Of a DNA stretch of 64,000 bases, positions 42,829 to 52,001 are shown one piece after another. The stretch is from NCBI RefSeq assembly GCF_018205975.1, contig NZ_CP073577.1:1488001-1552000 (forward strand). Reading direction: 5' to 3'. A model generated the notes under the pieces. That model saw only the letters and a list, made by a program, of their open reading frames with translations, was not told the origin of the DNA and did not search any database. The DNA comes from Erythrobacter sp. JK5. GTDB lineage: Bacteria; Pseudomonadota; Alphaproteobacteria; Sphingomonadales; Sphingomonadaceae. Within the stretch, counting starts at the first letter, position 1, and each line of letters opens with the position of its first letter. The translations under genes and the position numbers were made by a program.

Positions 42829-44013
42829 GTGAAACATGTCCTGGCCCTGAGTACGCTTTATCCCAACCCGGCCAATCCGCGGTTCGGGACCTTCGTGGCG
42901 CGCTCGCTGGAAGGATTGGCGAAGCGCGGCGAATGGCGGGTCACCGTGGTCAACCCGATCGGCCTGCCGCCGGTCGTGCTGGGCCGCTATCGCGCGCTGG
43001 CAGAGCTGCCGATGCTGGCCGAAGAGCGCGGCGTTGCGGTCCATCGCCCGCGCTTCACCCTGATCCCCAAGGTCGGGGCGCGACGCAATGCCAGCGCGAT
43101 CGCCAAGGCCGTGCTGCCCGCGATCGAAGCGATCCATGCCGAACACCCGATCGACCTGATCGATGCCGAGTTCTTCTTTCCCGATGGGCCCGCTGCAGCG
43201 ATGCTTGCGCGGCACCTGCGCCTGCCGCTTTCGATCAAGGCGCGCGGTTCGGACATTGCGCTGTGGGGCGAACACGAGTTCGCGCGCGAACAGATGCTCG
43301 ACGCCGCCCGGCAAGCCGCCGGGCTGCTCGCCGTCAGCGAGGCGCTCAAGCGGCAGATGGTGGCGCTCGGCATGCCGGACGACAAGATCGCGGTCCACTA
43401 CACCGGGCTCGACCGCGACCGCTTCCGCCCGCTCGATCACATGCAGCTGCGCGCGCAGCTGGGCCGCCAGCTCGGGTTCGAAATGCCCGAAAACGCGCCG
43501 CTGCTAGCCTGCGTCGGCGCGTTGATCGAACGCAAGGGACAGGACCGCGCGATCGCTGCCCTGCCGCACATTCCGGGTGCCCGGCTGGTGCTGGTCGGCA
43601 AGGGCGAGGATGAAGACCGGCTGCGCAGCCTCGCGCGCAGCACCGGCATGGAAGGGCGGGTGCATTTCGCCGGATCGGTCGATCACGATTTCATGCCGCT
43701 CATCCTTTCGGCGGCGGACGTGATGGTACTCCCCACGGTCAGCGAAGGGCTGGCGAATGCATGGGTCGAAAGCCTCGCCTGCGGGACACCGGTGGTAACC
43801 ACCGATGTCGGGGGCGCGCGCGAACTCATCACCGGCGAAACTGCCGGTCGCTTGCTGGAGCAGCGCAGCCCCGAAGCGGTTGCGGAAGCGGTGAACGCGG
43901 TGCTGAATAATCCGCCCAAACCGCTCGAGGTCGCCGCGCTGGTCGAAAGCTTCAGCTGGAGCAATCACGCCGCGGAACTGGCCGCGCGCTTCGAACAGGC
44001 CCTGTCGCGCTGA
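42829..44013 (+). CDS. Glycosyltransferase family 4 protein
   Basis: GT-B glycosyltransferase, 394 aa, without TM segments. The N-terminal domain starts KHVLALSTLYPNPANPRFGT. The C-terminal domain has ACVGALIERKGQDRAIAALP and the GT4 donor-binding region VLPTVSEGLANAWVESLACG then TPVVTTDVGG (the E-x7-E type motif). The start is GTG 42829 with AGGAG 12 bases upstream. Similar enzymes build exopolysaccharide or glycolipid; the acceptor is not identifiable. No other polysaccharide genes are adjacent; convergent with secF. Confidence 0.87.
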   Translation: MKHVLALSTLYPNPANPRFGTFVARSLEGLAKRGEWRVTVVNPIGLPPVVLGRYRALAELPMLAEERGVAVHRPRFTLIPKVGARRNASAIAKAVLPAIEAIHAEHPIDLIDAEFFFPDGPAAAMLARHLRLPLSIKARGSDIALWGEHEFAREQMLDAARQAAGLLAVSEALKRQMVALGMPDDKIAVHYTGLDRDRFRPLDHMQLRAQLGRQLGFEMPENAPLLACVGALIERKGQDRAIAALPHIPGARLVLVGKGEDEDRLRSLARSTGMEGRVHFAGSVDHDFMPLILSAADVMVLPTVSEGLANAWVESLACGTPVVTTDVGGARELITGETAGRLLEQRSPEAVAEAVNAVLNNPPKPLEVAALVESFSWSNHAAELAARFEQALSR

Positions 44014-44037
44014 ACCCGGCCGGTGCCGCGTGTGGGT

Positions 44038-45018
44038 CTAAGCCTCGCCGCGCGCGATCTTTTCCTGCCGGTCGGCGGCGGTTTCCTGCGGCACGAAGCT
44101 GTTCGAGGTCACCCCCATCCAGATCAGCAACGGTGCCGCCATGTAGACGCTCGAATAGGTGCCGACGAACAGCCCGAGCGTGATCGCGGCGACCATGCCG
44201 AACAGGCTCGCCGGGCCGAACAGCAGCAGCGGCAGCAGCGCGACCAGCAGCGTCAGTGACGTCATCACGGTGCGCGCCAGCGTCTCGTTGACCGACAGAT
44301 CGAGCAGTTCGGGCAGCGGCATCTTGCGGAATTTCTTGAGGTTTTCACGGATGCGATCGTAGACGACGATCGTGTCGTTCAACGAATAGCCGATGATCGC
44401 CAGGATCGCGGCGATGATCTGCAGCGAGAATTCGAGCTGGAACAGCGCAAACATGCCCAACGTCAGCGACACGTCGTGGAACAGCGCAAACAGCGCGCCC
44501 GCGCCGAACTGCCATTCGAACCGGACCCAGATGTAGAGCGCAACCGCGAGCATCGCGGCGACCAGCGCGAGCAAGGCGTCCTGCCGGAATTCGCCCGAAA
44601 CCTTGCCCGAAACGCTGTCGACCCCGTCGATCCGGATATCGGGGTGGCCGACTTCGAGCGCGGAGACGATCGCGGTGGTCATCTGGTTCGCGAATTCGGG
44701 GTTGCCTTCGGCCTCGGGCGGCAGCTTGACCCGGATCGAGACCTCGTTGGGCGCGCCGAAGCGCTGGACCACCGGATCGCCGACACTCTCGACCCCCGCA
44801 ACGGTCGAACGCAGTTCCGCCAGCGGGGCCTCTGCGGTTTCGGTAAAGGTCACGCGGATTTCCTGGCCGCCGGCGAAGTCGACCCCGTAGTTGAGGCCGT
44901 TGATCGCCACCATCGCCCAGCTGGCCGCGATCAGGATGATGCTGCCGATGAAGAACGGAAACCTGAGTTTCAGGAACCGGATGTTCGTATCGTCGGGAAC
45001 GAGCTTGAGCAGCTTCAT
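44038..45018 (-). CDS. secF: Protein translocase subunit SecF
   Basis: Integral membrane protein (326 aa), partner of SecD in proton-driven late protein export. MKLLKLVPDDTNIRFLKLRF, then GLNYGVDFAGGQEIRVTF (the conserved GxDFxGG motif), and TM segments with VVYDRIRENLKKFRKMPL and LVALLPLLLFGPASLFGMVA. ATG 45018; the upstream extension has no similarity. It lies 11 bases after the secD stop in the yajC-secD-secF order. The C-terminal tail FVPQETAADRQEKIARGEA is short. Confidence 0.96.
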   Translation of the reverse strand: MKLLKLVPDDTNIRFLKLRFPFFIGSIILIAASWAMVAINGLNYGVDFAGGQEIRVTFTETAEAPLAELRSTVAGVESVGDPVVQRFGAPNEVSIRVKLPPEAEGNPEFANQMTTAIVSALEVGHPDIRIDGVDSVSGKVSGEFRQDALLALVAAMLAVALYIWVRFEWQFGAGALFALFHDVSLTLGMFALFQLEFSLQIIAAILAIIGYSLNDTIVVYDRIRENLKKFRKMPLPELLDLSVNETLARTVMTSLTLLVALLPLLLFGPASLFGMVAAITLGLFVGTYSSVYMAAPLLIWMGVTSNSFVPQETAADRQEKIARGEA

Positions 45019-45029
45019 GGCGTCGGTCT

Positions 45030-46628
45030 CTACAGGTTGATGTCGCTGGGACGCTTGGCGCGCAGCCAGTCGGCGACCCACATGCGGGTAAGCGTAACGG
45101 CGGTGAATACGCTGGTGAACAGGCCGATCACCAGCACCACCGCAAAGCCGCGGATCGGACCGGAGCCGAACAGGAACAGCAGCACCCCGGCGATGAAGTT
45201 GGTGACGTTGGCGTCGTAGATCGCGCGGCTCGCTTCCTTGTAGCCGGTTTCGACCGCCGCGACCACGCGTCGCCCGCGCTTGCGCTCCTCACGGATGCGC
45301 TCGTTGATGAGCACGTTGGCGTCGACCGCCGCGCCGATGGTCAGCACGAACCCGGCGATGCCAGGCAGCGTCAGCGTGGTATTGAGCCCCGCCATGATCC
45401 CGAGCAGCATCATCACGTTGAAGCCCAGCGCGATGGTCGCATAGATGCCGAAACGGCCGTAGGTCGCCACCATCAGCGCGATCACCGCGAGGCTGCCGAT
45501 CAGCATCGCCAGCATCCCGCGCCGGATCGAATCGGCACCGAGATCCGGGCCGACGGTGCGTTCTTCGACCACCGCCAGCGGCACCGGCAACGCGCCCGAC
45601 CGCAGCGAAATCGCCAGCTGGTTCGCGCTGTCAGGGGTGAAGCTGCCCGAAATCTGCGCCGCCCCGCCCAGGATCGGTCCTTCGAATACCGGTGCGGAAA
45701 GGATCGCTCCGTCGAGGATGATCGCGAACGGTTTGTCGACGTTCTCGGTGCTGAGCTTGGCAAACTTGGCCCCGCCCTGCGAATCGAACTGGATGTTGAC
45801 GACGTTCTCGTTGGATTCCGGGTTCACCCCGGCCTGCGCTCCGGTGAGGCTGTCGCCGCGAATTCCGCCCAGTCGACGGACCGCCTCGAACGATCCTTCG
45901 CGCGCCGATCCGGCCGCATAGGGATAGATTTCGCTGCCCGGAGGCGCGATCCCCGCCTGCACATTCTCGGGCAGCGCGTTGAGATCGACCAGCTTGAACT
46001 CGAGCTCGGCGGTCTGGCCGAGCAGCGATTTGAGCGCTTCGGGATCCTCGAGCCCCGGCACCTGCACCACGATCCGCGCATCGCCCTGGCGGATGATTGT
46101 CGGTTCGCGGGTGCCGAGCTCGTCGATCCGGCGGCGGACCACTTCGGTGGCGCTGTCCATTGCGTCGTTGAGCGCCTGGTCGATCCCGTCCTGGGTCGGA
46201 ATCAGCACCATGCGCTGCCCGTCGACCACCGACAGGTCCCATTCGCGGGTCAGGTTCTGACCCTGGATCAGCGGCTCGATCAGCCCGCGCGCACGATCGA
46301 CATCGGTGGCGTCGTTGAGCAAGAACGACAGCCGGTTGTTCGAGGTCGAGACATCGCCGATGCGGATACGCGGCTCGGCATTGCGCATCGCCTGCCGCGC
46401 CGCCTCTTCCATGTTCTGCAGCCGCTGTTCGCGCACATCCTGCGGGTTGGCCTCGAGCAGCAGGTGCGACCCGCCCGCAAGGTCGAGACCGAGATTAACC
46501 GTCGGCGACGGCAGCTGCGCGGGCCAAGCGACATTCGTGGCGCTGAATATCGACGGCAGTGCCGCCGCGACGGCGACGAGGGTGATCCCCCACAACCAGA
46601 TTCTTTTCCAAAAGGGAAATTCGAGCAT
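45030..46628 (-). CDS. secD: Protein translocase subunit SecD
   Basis: Large subunit of the SecDF export motor, 532 aa. MLEFPFWKRIWLWGITLVAV forms TM1; the first periplasmic domain P1 (about 35-330) contains VNLGLDLAGGSHLLLEANPQ (the GLDLxGG motif). The C-terminal TM bundle includes VLTIGAAVDANVLINERIRE and the IRGFAVVLVIGLFTSVFTAV segment. ATG 46628. Upstream yajC is 57 bases away; downstream secF follows closely. Confidence 0.97.
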   Translation of the reverse strand: MLEFPFWKRIWLWGITLVAVAAALPSIFSATNVAWPAQLPSPTVNLGLDLAGGSHLLLEANPQDVREQRLQNMEEAARQAMRNAEPRIRIGDVSTSNNRLSFLLNDATDVDRARGLIEPLIQGQNLTREWDLSVVDGQRMVLIPTQDGIDQALNDAMDSATEVVRRRIDELGTREPTIIRQGDARIVVQVPGLEDPEALKSLLGQTAELEFKLVDLNALPENVQAGIAPPGSEIYPYAAGSAREGSFEAVRRLGGIRGDSLTGAQAGVNPESNENVVNIQFDSQGGAKFAKLSTENVDKPFAIILDGAILSAPVFEGPILGGAAQISGSFTPDSANQLAISLRSGALPVPLAVVEERTVGPDLGADSIRRGMLAMLIGSLAVIALMVATYGRFGIYATIALGFNVMMLLGIMAGLNTTLTLPGIAGFVLTIGAAVDANVLINERIREERKRGRRVVAAVETGYKEASRAIYDANVTNFIAGVLLFLFGSGPIRGFAVVLVIGLFTSVFTAVTLTRMWVADWLRAKRPSDINL

Positions 46629-46684
46629 GAAGCCGTTCTCAGTCCGCGTGCAGGGTGGTCGTGACAGGGTCGCCGGTCTGGCGA

Positions 46685-47011
46685 TCAGTCGTTGGCGGGG
46701 CTGCCGCCCGGCGGAATGACATCGCCGATCGTGTGCTTGATCGCCTTGACGCGGACGCCCTGGGCGAGATCGATTTCGACATACGTGTCGTCAACCTTGG
46801 CAATCTTGCCGACCAGACCACCGGCGGTCACGACCTGATCGCCTTTCTTGAGGCCCGAAACCTTTGCCTGGTGTTCCTTTTGCCGCTTCATTTGCGGACG
46901 GATGATGAGGAACCAGAATATCAGCACCATGCCGATGATCGGCAGCCAGGTGAGCCAGGCCGGAGGTGCTGCGGCGGCACCGGCCCCGGCGGCGGCGAGA
47001 AAGTCAACCAT
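46685..47011 (-). CDS. yajC: Preprotein translocase subunit YajC
   Basis: Small SecDF-associated membrane protein, 108 aa. One TM segment (LTWLPIIGMVLIFWFLIIRP) is followed by the conserved QMKRQKEHQAKVSGLKKGDQ then VVTAGGLVGKIAKVDDTYVE. ATG 47011. First gene of yajC-secD-secF; the region 47012-47236 between it and tRNA-Pro should hold the operon promoter. Confidence 0.95.
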   Translation of the reverse strand: MVDFLAAAGAGAAAAPPAWLTWLPIIGMVLIFWFLIIRPQMKRQKEHQAKVSGLKKGDQVVTAGGLVGKIAKVDDTYVEIDLAQGVRVKAIKHTIGDVIPPGGSPAND

Positions 47012-47236
47012 GTGTCGTTCAGCCCGTCAGAATTCGCGTCAGTGGTCTTGCAACGGGCCGGAAGCGCCACTGCGTCTGCTGCGGCGCTGCCCTCCCGTCT
47101 GCGTTCAAGTGGGCGCGGTTAGCAGCAATGCAAGTGCCCCGCAATCGCGGCTGTTTCGCGTTGCGCACAGGATTGCCCGCCCAATCCGGCTTGCCACGCC
47201 CGGGACCTCGCCCTATAGCGCGCGCCTCCACTGGAT

Positions 47237-47313
47237 CGGGACGTAGCGCAGCCTGGTAGCGCATCACACTGGGGGTGTGGGGGTCGCTGGTTCGAATCCA
47301 GTCGTCCCGACCA
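47237..47313 (+). tRNA. tRNA-Pro (anticodon GGG)
   Basis: A 77-nt tRNA with encoded CCA. The acceptor CGGGACG pairs with CGTCCCG, the D-arm is GCGCAGCCTGGTAGCGC, the anticodon arm CACACTGGGGGTGTG has anticodon GGG, and the T-arm is CTGGTTCGAATCCAG. It lies between yajC (opposite strand) and a TonB-dependent receptor. Confidence 0.95.
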
Positions 47314-47392
47314 GTGGAACGTTCGTCGACTTTCGGTATATTTCTTGCCCGCGCAAGGAACTAACGCGCCTTCTGTCTGTTAGGATGCGTTA

Positions 47393-49516
47393 ATGCCTGG
47401 TCGAGCCCAATTTCTCGGATGCGCGGCGATGTTCGCTGTCGCGGTGCCCGCCGCCGCACAGGACGACACGCCACCCGATCCCCGCGTGCAGCAGATTCCG
47501 CCCGCATCGTCGGCTGAGTCTGCTGGCAGCGCGATCGATTCGGCATCTGCCGCCCGCCGCACCTTTACCCCCGCCGATTTCGCCCGCTTTGCCCCCCGCA
47601 ATGCGCTCGACATGGCGCAGCTGATTCCGGGCTTTTCGATCCGCTCCGACGATGGCGATCGCGGGCTGGGCCAGGCCAACACCAATGTCATCGTCAACGG
47701 GCAACGCATCTCGGGCAAATCGAACGGCCCCGTCGCCGCGCTCCAGCGCATCCCGGTGGAAGAAGTCGTGCGGCTCGAAATCGTCGACGGGGCAAGCCTC
47801 GATATCGGCGGATTGACGGGGCAGGTCCTCAATGTCGTCACCCAATCGACCGGCGCGATTACCGGACAATTCCGCTATTCGGCAGAATGGCGGTCGTCGG
47901 GCGTCCCGTTCCGGTGGAGCGACGGGCAGGTCTCTCTCGCGGGCGGCGACAACAGGACCGAATGGACCCTGAGCTTCGAAAACGATGCCGGTCGACGCGG
48001 CGACGCCGGGATCGAACGCGTCTTCGATGCGGCAGACAACCTGATCGACACCCGGATCGAGCGCTCCAATTTCGATACCGATCGGCCCAGCCTGTCGGGC
48101 TCGTTCGCGCGCACCGCCGACAACGGCAACGTGCTCAATCTGACCGGGCAGGTGCAGGCCTACATCTTCCGCGAACGCGAAGTCTCCGAACGCAGCGGCC
48201 CGATCGCTCCGATTGATCGGCTGCGGACCTTCCGCTCACGCGAGGACGAATACAATTTCGAACTCGGCGCGGATTACAGCTTCGCTGTGGGCGACGGGAC
48301 GCTCAAGCTGATCGGCTACCACCGCTACGAAGACAGCCCGACTCAGGCCGCAGTCCTCACCGAATTTGCCGACGACAGAGCGCCGGAAGGGTCGGTGTTC
48401 GTGCGTGACGCCGACGAGGGCGAAAGCATCGTGCGCGGCGAATACAGCGTCGCGGGTCTCGGCGGAGACTGGCAATTCGCGCTCGAAGGCGTGAAGAACT
48501 TTCTCGATATCGATTCGGCACTGGAACAGCGCGACGCATCGGGCATGCTGCAGCCGGTCGCATTCGAAGGGGCCAGCGCACGGGTCGAGGAAGATCGCGC
48601 CGAAGGCAGTGTGACCTACGGGCGCGCGCTCTCGACCGCGTTTCTCATCCAGCTTTCACTCGGCGCGGAGTATTCGCAGATCAGCCAGTCGGGTGTCGCG
48701 GGCCAGACCCGAACGTTCTGGCGTCCCAAGGGCTTCGCGTCGTTCGACTGGAAAGCCAACCCCACCCTCAACCTTTCGGGCCGTGTCGAACGCGTGGTCG
48801 GGCAGCTCGATTTCTTCGATTTCATCGCGTCGACCAACCTCGATCAGGACCGGGTCAACGTCACCAACGCCGATCTCGTTCCGCCGCAAAGCTGGCTGTT
48901 CGAACTCGAGGCGACCCAGAGCCTCGGTGCTTACGGTTCGCTCAACCTGCGCGGATTCTTCGAGGATATCAGCGACATCGTCGATCAGATCCCCATCGCA
49001 GGCGGCGGGCAGGCACCGGGCAATATCGATTCGGCGACGATCTACGGGCTCGACGGCGAGCTGACGCTGCTGTTCGATCCGCTCGGCCTCAAGGGTCTGC
49101 GGCTCGACACCGAACTTGCCTGGTCGCAAAGCGAAGTGCTCGATCCCCTGCTCGGCACCCCGCGCGAAATTTCGGGCAACGAACTGGTCGAATTCGAAAT
49201 CGAATTGCGGCAGGATTTCCTCGGTACGCCGTGGGCCGTGGGCGCGTTCTTCCGCTACGACGAGCAGCAACCTTCAGTGCGGCTCGACGAGGTATTCCAG
49301 CGGCTCGAACCGCCGGGTTTCGCGCGGGTCTTCATTGAGCACAAGGACGTGTTCGGGATGACCGCGCGCTTCCGCCTCAGCAACCTGCTTGATCGCAGGA
49401 ACCGGCTGGATCGCACGATCTTCGTCGACCGTGCGGCGGGGATCGTCGACTTTCGCGAAGACCGCGATCGCACCTTCGGCACGATCTTCTCGATCGATCT
49501 CGAAGGGTCGTTCTAG
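47393..49516 (+). CDS. TonB-dependent receptor with plug domain
   Basis: Outer membrane receptor, 707 aa. Signal peptide FLGCAAMFAVAVPAAAQ; no long TonB-box consensus seen. The plug domain spans about 60-150 (ALDMAQLIPGFSIRSDDGDR; VIVNGQRISGKSNGPVAALQ; VEEVVRLEIVDGASLDIGGL). The rest is beta-rich barrel, ending GTIFSIDLEGSF with the terminal Phe typical of outer membrane barrels. The plug is related to receptors of sphingomonads whose substrate is unknown, so siderophore versus glycan cannot be told. It lies between tRNA-Pro and a CoA-lyase-like gene. Confidence 0.87.
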   Translation: MPGRAQFLGCAAMFAVAVPAAAQDDTPPDPRVQQIPPASSAESAGSAIDSASAARRTFTPADFARFAPRNALDMAQLIPGFSIRSDDGDRGLGQANTNVIVNGQRISGKSNGPVAALQRIPVEEVVRLEIVDGASLDIGGLTGQVLNVVTQSTGAITGQFRYSAEWRSSGVPFRWSDGQVSLAGGDNRTEWTLSFENDAGRRGDAGIERVFDAADNLIDTRIERSNFDTDRPSLSGSFARTADNGNVLNLTGQVQAYIFREREVSERSGPIAPIDRLRTFRSREDEYNFELGADYSFAVGDGTLKLIGYHRYEDSPTQAAVLTEFADDRAPEGSVFVRDADEGESIVRGEYSVAGLGGDWQFALEGVKNFLDIDSALEQRDASGMLQPVAFEGASARVEEDRAEGSVTYGRALSTAFLIQLSLGAEYSQISQSGVAGQTRTFWRPKGFASFDWKANPTLNLSGRVERVVGQLDFFDFIASTNLDQDRVNVTNADLVPPQSWLFELEATQSLGAYGSLNLRGFFEDISDIVDQIPIAGGGQAPGNIDSATIYGLDGELTLLFDPLGLKGLRLDTELAWSQSEVLDPLLGTPREISGNELVEFEIELRQDFLGTPWAVGAFFRYDEQQPSVRLDEVFQRLEPPGFARVFIEHKDVFGMTARFRLSNLLDRRNRLDRTIFVDRAAGIVDFREDRDRTFGTIFSIDLEGSF

Positions 49517-49571
49517 CAGCCTTGCACCGCCCCGCGCCCGCGCCTAACCGCTGGCGCCGGAGGAGCCGACA

Positions 49572-50447
49572 ATGACACTACGGATGCGCAGCTGGCTGTT
49601 TGCCCCGGGCGACAGCGCCCGGAAGATGGACAAGGCGATCGCGAGCGAGGCGGACATCGCGCTGCTCGATCTGGAAGATTCGGTGGTGCCGGAAAACAAG
49701 GCTGCGGCGCGCGGGACGGTGGTCGAGGCGCTGGCCAGCGCGCCCGACCGGTCGCGCGTCTGGGTGCGGATCAATCCGCTGTCGGGCGCATGGACCGGGG
49801 CCGACCTCGACGCTGTGGTCCCTGCGCAACCGGGCGGCGTGTTCCTGCCCAAGGCCGAGGGCGGGCACGATGTGGAGCGCCTCGATGCGCTGCTGACCGA
49901 GCGCGAAAAGGCGGCGGGACTGCAGCCGGGAGCGATCAAGGTCGCGGCGCTGGTCACCGAAACGGCCACCGCGATGTTCACCACCGGCACCTATGACGGC
50001 GCGCCGCGGCTCGTCGCGATGAGCTGGGGCGCGGAAGATCTCTCAAGCGAACTCGGTGCCAGCGAACAGCGCGGGCCCGACGGCGAATACACCCATGTTT
50101 ATGAAATGGCGCGCAGCCTCTGCCTGCTCGGCGCGGTCAAGGCCGGGGTCGCTCCGATCGAGACCGTGCAGCCCGAATTCCGCGATCTCGAGAAGCTGGA
50201 AGAGAGGGCCCGCCGCGTCCGCGCGCAGGGGTTTCGGGGGATGCTGGCGATCCACCCGGCGCAGATCGCGCCGATCAACGCCGCCTTTACGCCCGGCGCA
50301 GCGGAGATCGCGCATGCCCGCATGGTGGTGCAAGCCTTCGCCGACCATCCCGGCGCGGGCACGGTGGCGATGGACGGCAACATGCTCGACCGCCCGCACC
50401 TGGCATTGGCACAGCGGCTGTTGGCGGAAGCTGGTGAGGCCGAATAG
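49572..50447 (+). CDS. HpcH/HpaI aldolase / citrate-lyase-beta-like CoA-ester lyase
   Basis: A 291-aa TIM-barrel enzyme of the CitE/HpcH family. MRSWLFAPGDSARKMDKAIA then DIALLDLEDSVVPENKAAAR is the start typical of CitE-like malyl/citramalyl-CoA lyases (acidic LDLEDSV motif for Mg2+), with VRINPLSGAWTGADLDAV and the C-terminal GFRGMLAIHPAQIAPINAAF. No citE/citF partners nearby, so a stand-alone citramalyl-CoA or malyl-CoA lyase/thioesterase is likely. ATG 49572 with GGAGGAG upstream. Followed by the orphan holin gene. Confidence 0.88.
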   Translation: MTLRMRSWLFAPGDSARKMDKAIASEADIALLDLEDSVVPENKAAARGTVVEALASAPDRSRVWVRINPLSGAWTGADLDAVVPAQPGGVFLPKAEGGHDVERLDALLTEREKAAGLQPGAIKVAALVTETATAMFTTGTYDGAPRLVAMSWGAEDLSSELGASEQRGPDGEYTHVYEMARSLCLLGAVKAGVAPIETVQPEFRDLEKLEERARRVRAQGFRGMLAIHPAQIAPINAAFTPGAAEIAHARMVVQAFADHPGAGTVAMDGNMLDRPHLALAQRLLAEAGEAE

Positions 50448-50516
50448 GAGATAGAATTTTCCTACACTATCCTATTTGGTTACTTCCTACGCAATTCGAC
50501 AGCAGGAGTGGCTTAC

Positions 50517-50930
50517 ATGGGCGTCATCGAAACCCTGATCGGACCGATCAGCGCAATCATCGACAAGATCATCCCCGACAAGGAGGCCCGCGCCCGCGCC
50601 AAGCTCGAACTGCTCAAGCTCGAAGGCTCGCAGGAAATGCAGCTGATCGAGGCGCGCCTGCAGGCGATCGTCGCCGAGGCCAATTCGCGCGACCCCTGGA
50701 CCAGCCGTGCGCGCCCCAGCTTCCTCTACGTGATGTATGCGTTGATCCTGTTCTCGGTCCCGATGGGCATTATCGCCGCCTTCGATCCGATCACCGCCCG
50801 CGCCATCGGCGAAGGCATGACCGCCTATCTCGCCGCCCTGCCCGAGGCGCTGTATGCGCTGTTCGGCACCGGCTACCTCGGCTACACCGCCGCGCGGCAA
50901 TGGGGGAAGGTGAAAGGCGTTGAAAGGTGA
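50517..50930 (+). CDS. Holin-family protein (3TM holin type), orphan
   Basis: A 137-aa protein resembling the 3TM holin family of alphaproteobacterial phages and gene transfer agents: GVIETLIGPISAIIDKIIPD, amphipathic helix ARARAKLELLKLEGSQEMQL, then EANSRDPWTSRARPSFLYVM leading to TM segments YALILFSVPMGIIAAF and MTAYLAALPEALYALFGTGY. ATG 50517 has AGGAG 8 bases upstream; a GTG at 50508 overlaps that site. No phage, endolysin or gene-transfer-agent genes are nearby; the neighbours are metabolic (CoA lyase, aroQ-accBC). It may be a domesticated holin or a membrane protein with another role. Confidence 0.75.
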   Translation: MGVIETLIGPISAIIDKIIPDKEARARAKLELLKLEGSQEMQLIEARLQAIVAEANSRDPWTSRARPSFLYVMYALILFSVPMGIIAAFDPITARAIGEGMTAYLAALPEALYALFGTGYLGYTAARQWGKVKGVER

Positions 50931-50956
50931 GCCATGCGCGGGCTAAGTCCGCGCCT

Positions 50957-51397
50957 ATGACCAACACAGTCTACGTCCTCAACGGCCCCAACCTCAACCT
51001 GCTGGGCCTGCGCGAGCCGGAGATCTATGGCTCGACCACGCTCGATGAGATCGCCGGAATGCTCGAAGATCGCGCGCGCGATCTCGGTCTCGCCATCGAC
51101 ATGCGCCAGACCAACCATGAAGGCATGCTGGTCGACTGGCTGCACGAGGCGCAGGCTGAAGGCGCGCGGGCGGTGCTGCTCAACGCGGCGGCCTATACCC
51201 ACACCTCGATCGCGCTGCTCGATGCGATCAATGCGATAACCACACCGGTTATCGAAGTGCACCTTTCGAACCCGAAAACGCGCGAGGAATTCCGCCACAC
51301 CTCCTATGTCGGGCTGGCCGCCGCCAGAACCGTGGAAGGCCACGGCGCGGACAGCTATCGCATCGCGCTCGAAGCCGTGGCGGCAGGCGAAGTCTGA
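50957..51397 (+). CDS. aroQ: Type II 3-dehydroquinate dehydratase
   Basis: Shikimate pathway enzyme, 146 aa, dodecameric type II. LNGPNLNLLGLREPEIYGST carries the catalytic Tyr loop; RQTNHEGMLVDWLHEAQAEG and LLNAAAYTHTSIALLDAINA are signature blocks; IEVHLSNPKTREEFRHTSYV holds the active-site His. ATG 50957 (MTNTVYVLNGPNLN). Upstream of accB and accC, a very common proteobacterial order. Confidence 0.96.
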   Translation: MTNTVYVLNGPNLNLLGLREPEIYGSTTLDEIAGMLEDRARDLGLAIDMRQTNHEGMLVDWLHEAQAEGARAVLLNAAAYTHTSIALLDAINAITTPVIEVHLSNPKTREEFRHTSYVGLAAARTVEGHGADSYRIALEAVAAGEV

Positions 51398-51497
51398 ACC
51401 GCGCGCCAGCCGCTTTGCAGAAAATGCAAGCATTGCCACTTGCCAGCCGCAATCTGCGTGAATAACCACCTCGCAACCACACAACCAAGGGGCATGC

Positions 51498-51992
51498 ATG
51501 GCGACCGATAAGCCAGGTGCCGGAAAATCTTCCGGCATGAATATCGACACCGATCTTGTTCGTGAGCTCGCCGAGTTGCTCAACGAGACCGGCCTCACCG
51601 AAATCGAAGTCGAGCACGACGATCGCAAGATCCGCGTCGCGCGCGGCGCGGTGGCCGCCATGGCTCCGGCCATGGCCGCGCCGCCTGTCGCTGCGGCGGC
51701 CGCTGCGCCGAGCGCCGCTGCGCCAGCACCCGCCGAGTCTGCTCCGGCAGAGGATACCGCCGACGCGATAAAATCGCCGATGGTCGGCACCGTCTACCTC
51801 GCGCCCGAACCGGGCGCAGCGAATTTCATCAAGATCGGCGACAGCGTCTCCGAAGGCGACACGCTGCTGATCGTCGAGGCGATGAAGGTCATGAACCCGA
51901 TCACCGCCGAAAAGTCAGGGACGATCAAATCGGTGCTGGTCGAGAATGCCCAGCCGGTCGAATTCGACCAGCCGCTGGTCGTCGTCGCGTAA
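51498..51992 (+). CDS. accB: Acetyl-CoA carboxylase biotin carboxyl carrier protein
   Basis: BCCP, 164 aa. An N-terminal helix region ([20 protein letters not shown]) is followed by an Ala/Pro-rich mobile linker and the biotinyl domain; the modified residue is Lys130 in [19 protein letters not shown]. The thumb-type loop [20 protein letters not shown] is present. ATG 51498. Followed 9 bases later by accC, its partner, within the aroQ-accB-accC unit. Confidence 0.97.
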   Translation: MATDKPGAGKSSGMNIDTDLVRELAELLNETGLTEIEVEHDDRKIRVARGAVAAMAPAMAAPPVAAAAAAPSAAAPAPAESAPAEDTADAIKSPMVGTVYLAPEPGAANFIKIGDSVSEGDTLLIVEAMKVMNPITAEKSGTIKSVLVENAQPVEFDQPLVVVA

Positions 51993-52001
51993 GTTCACGC
52001 C

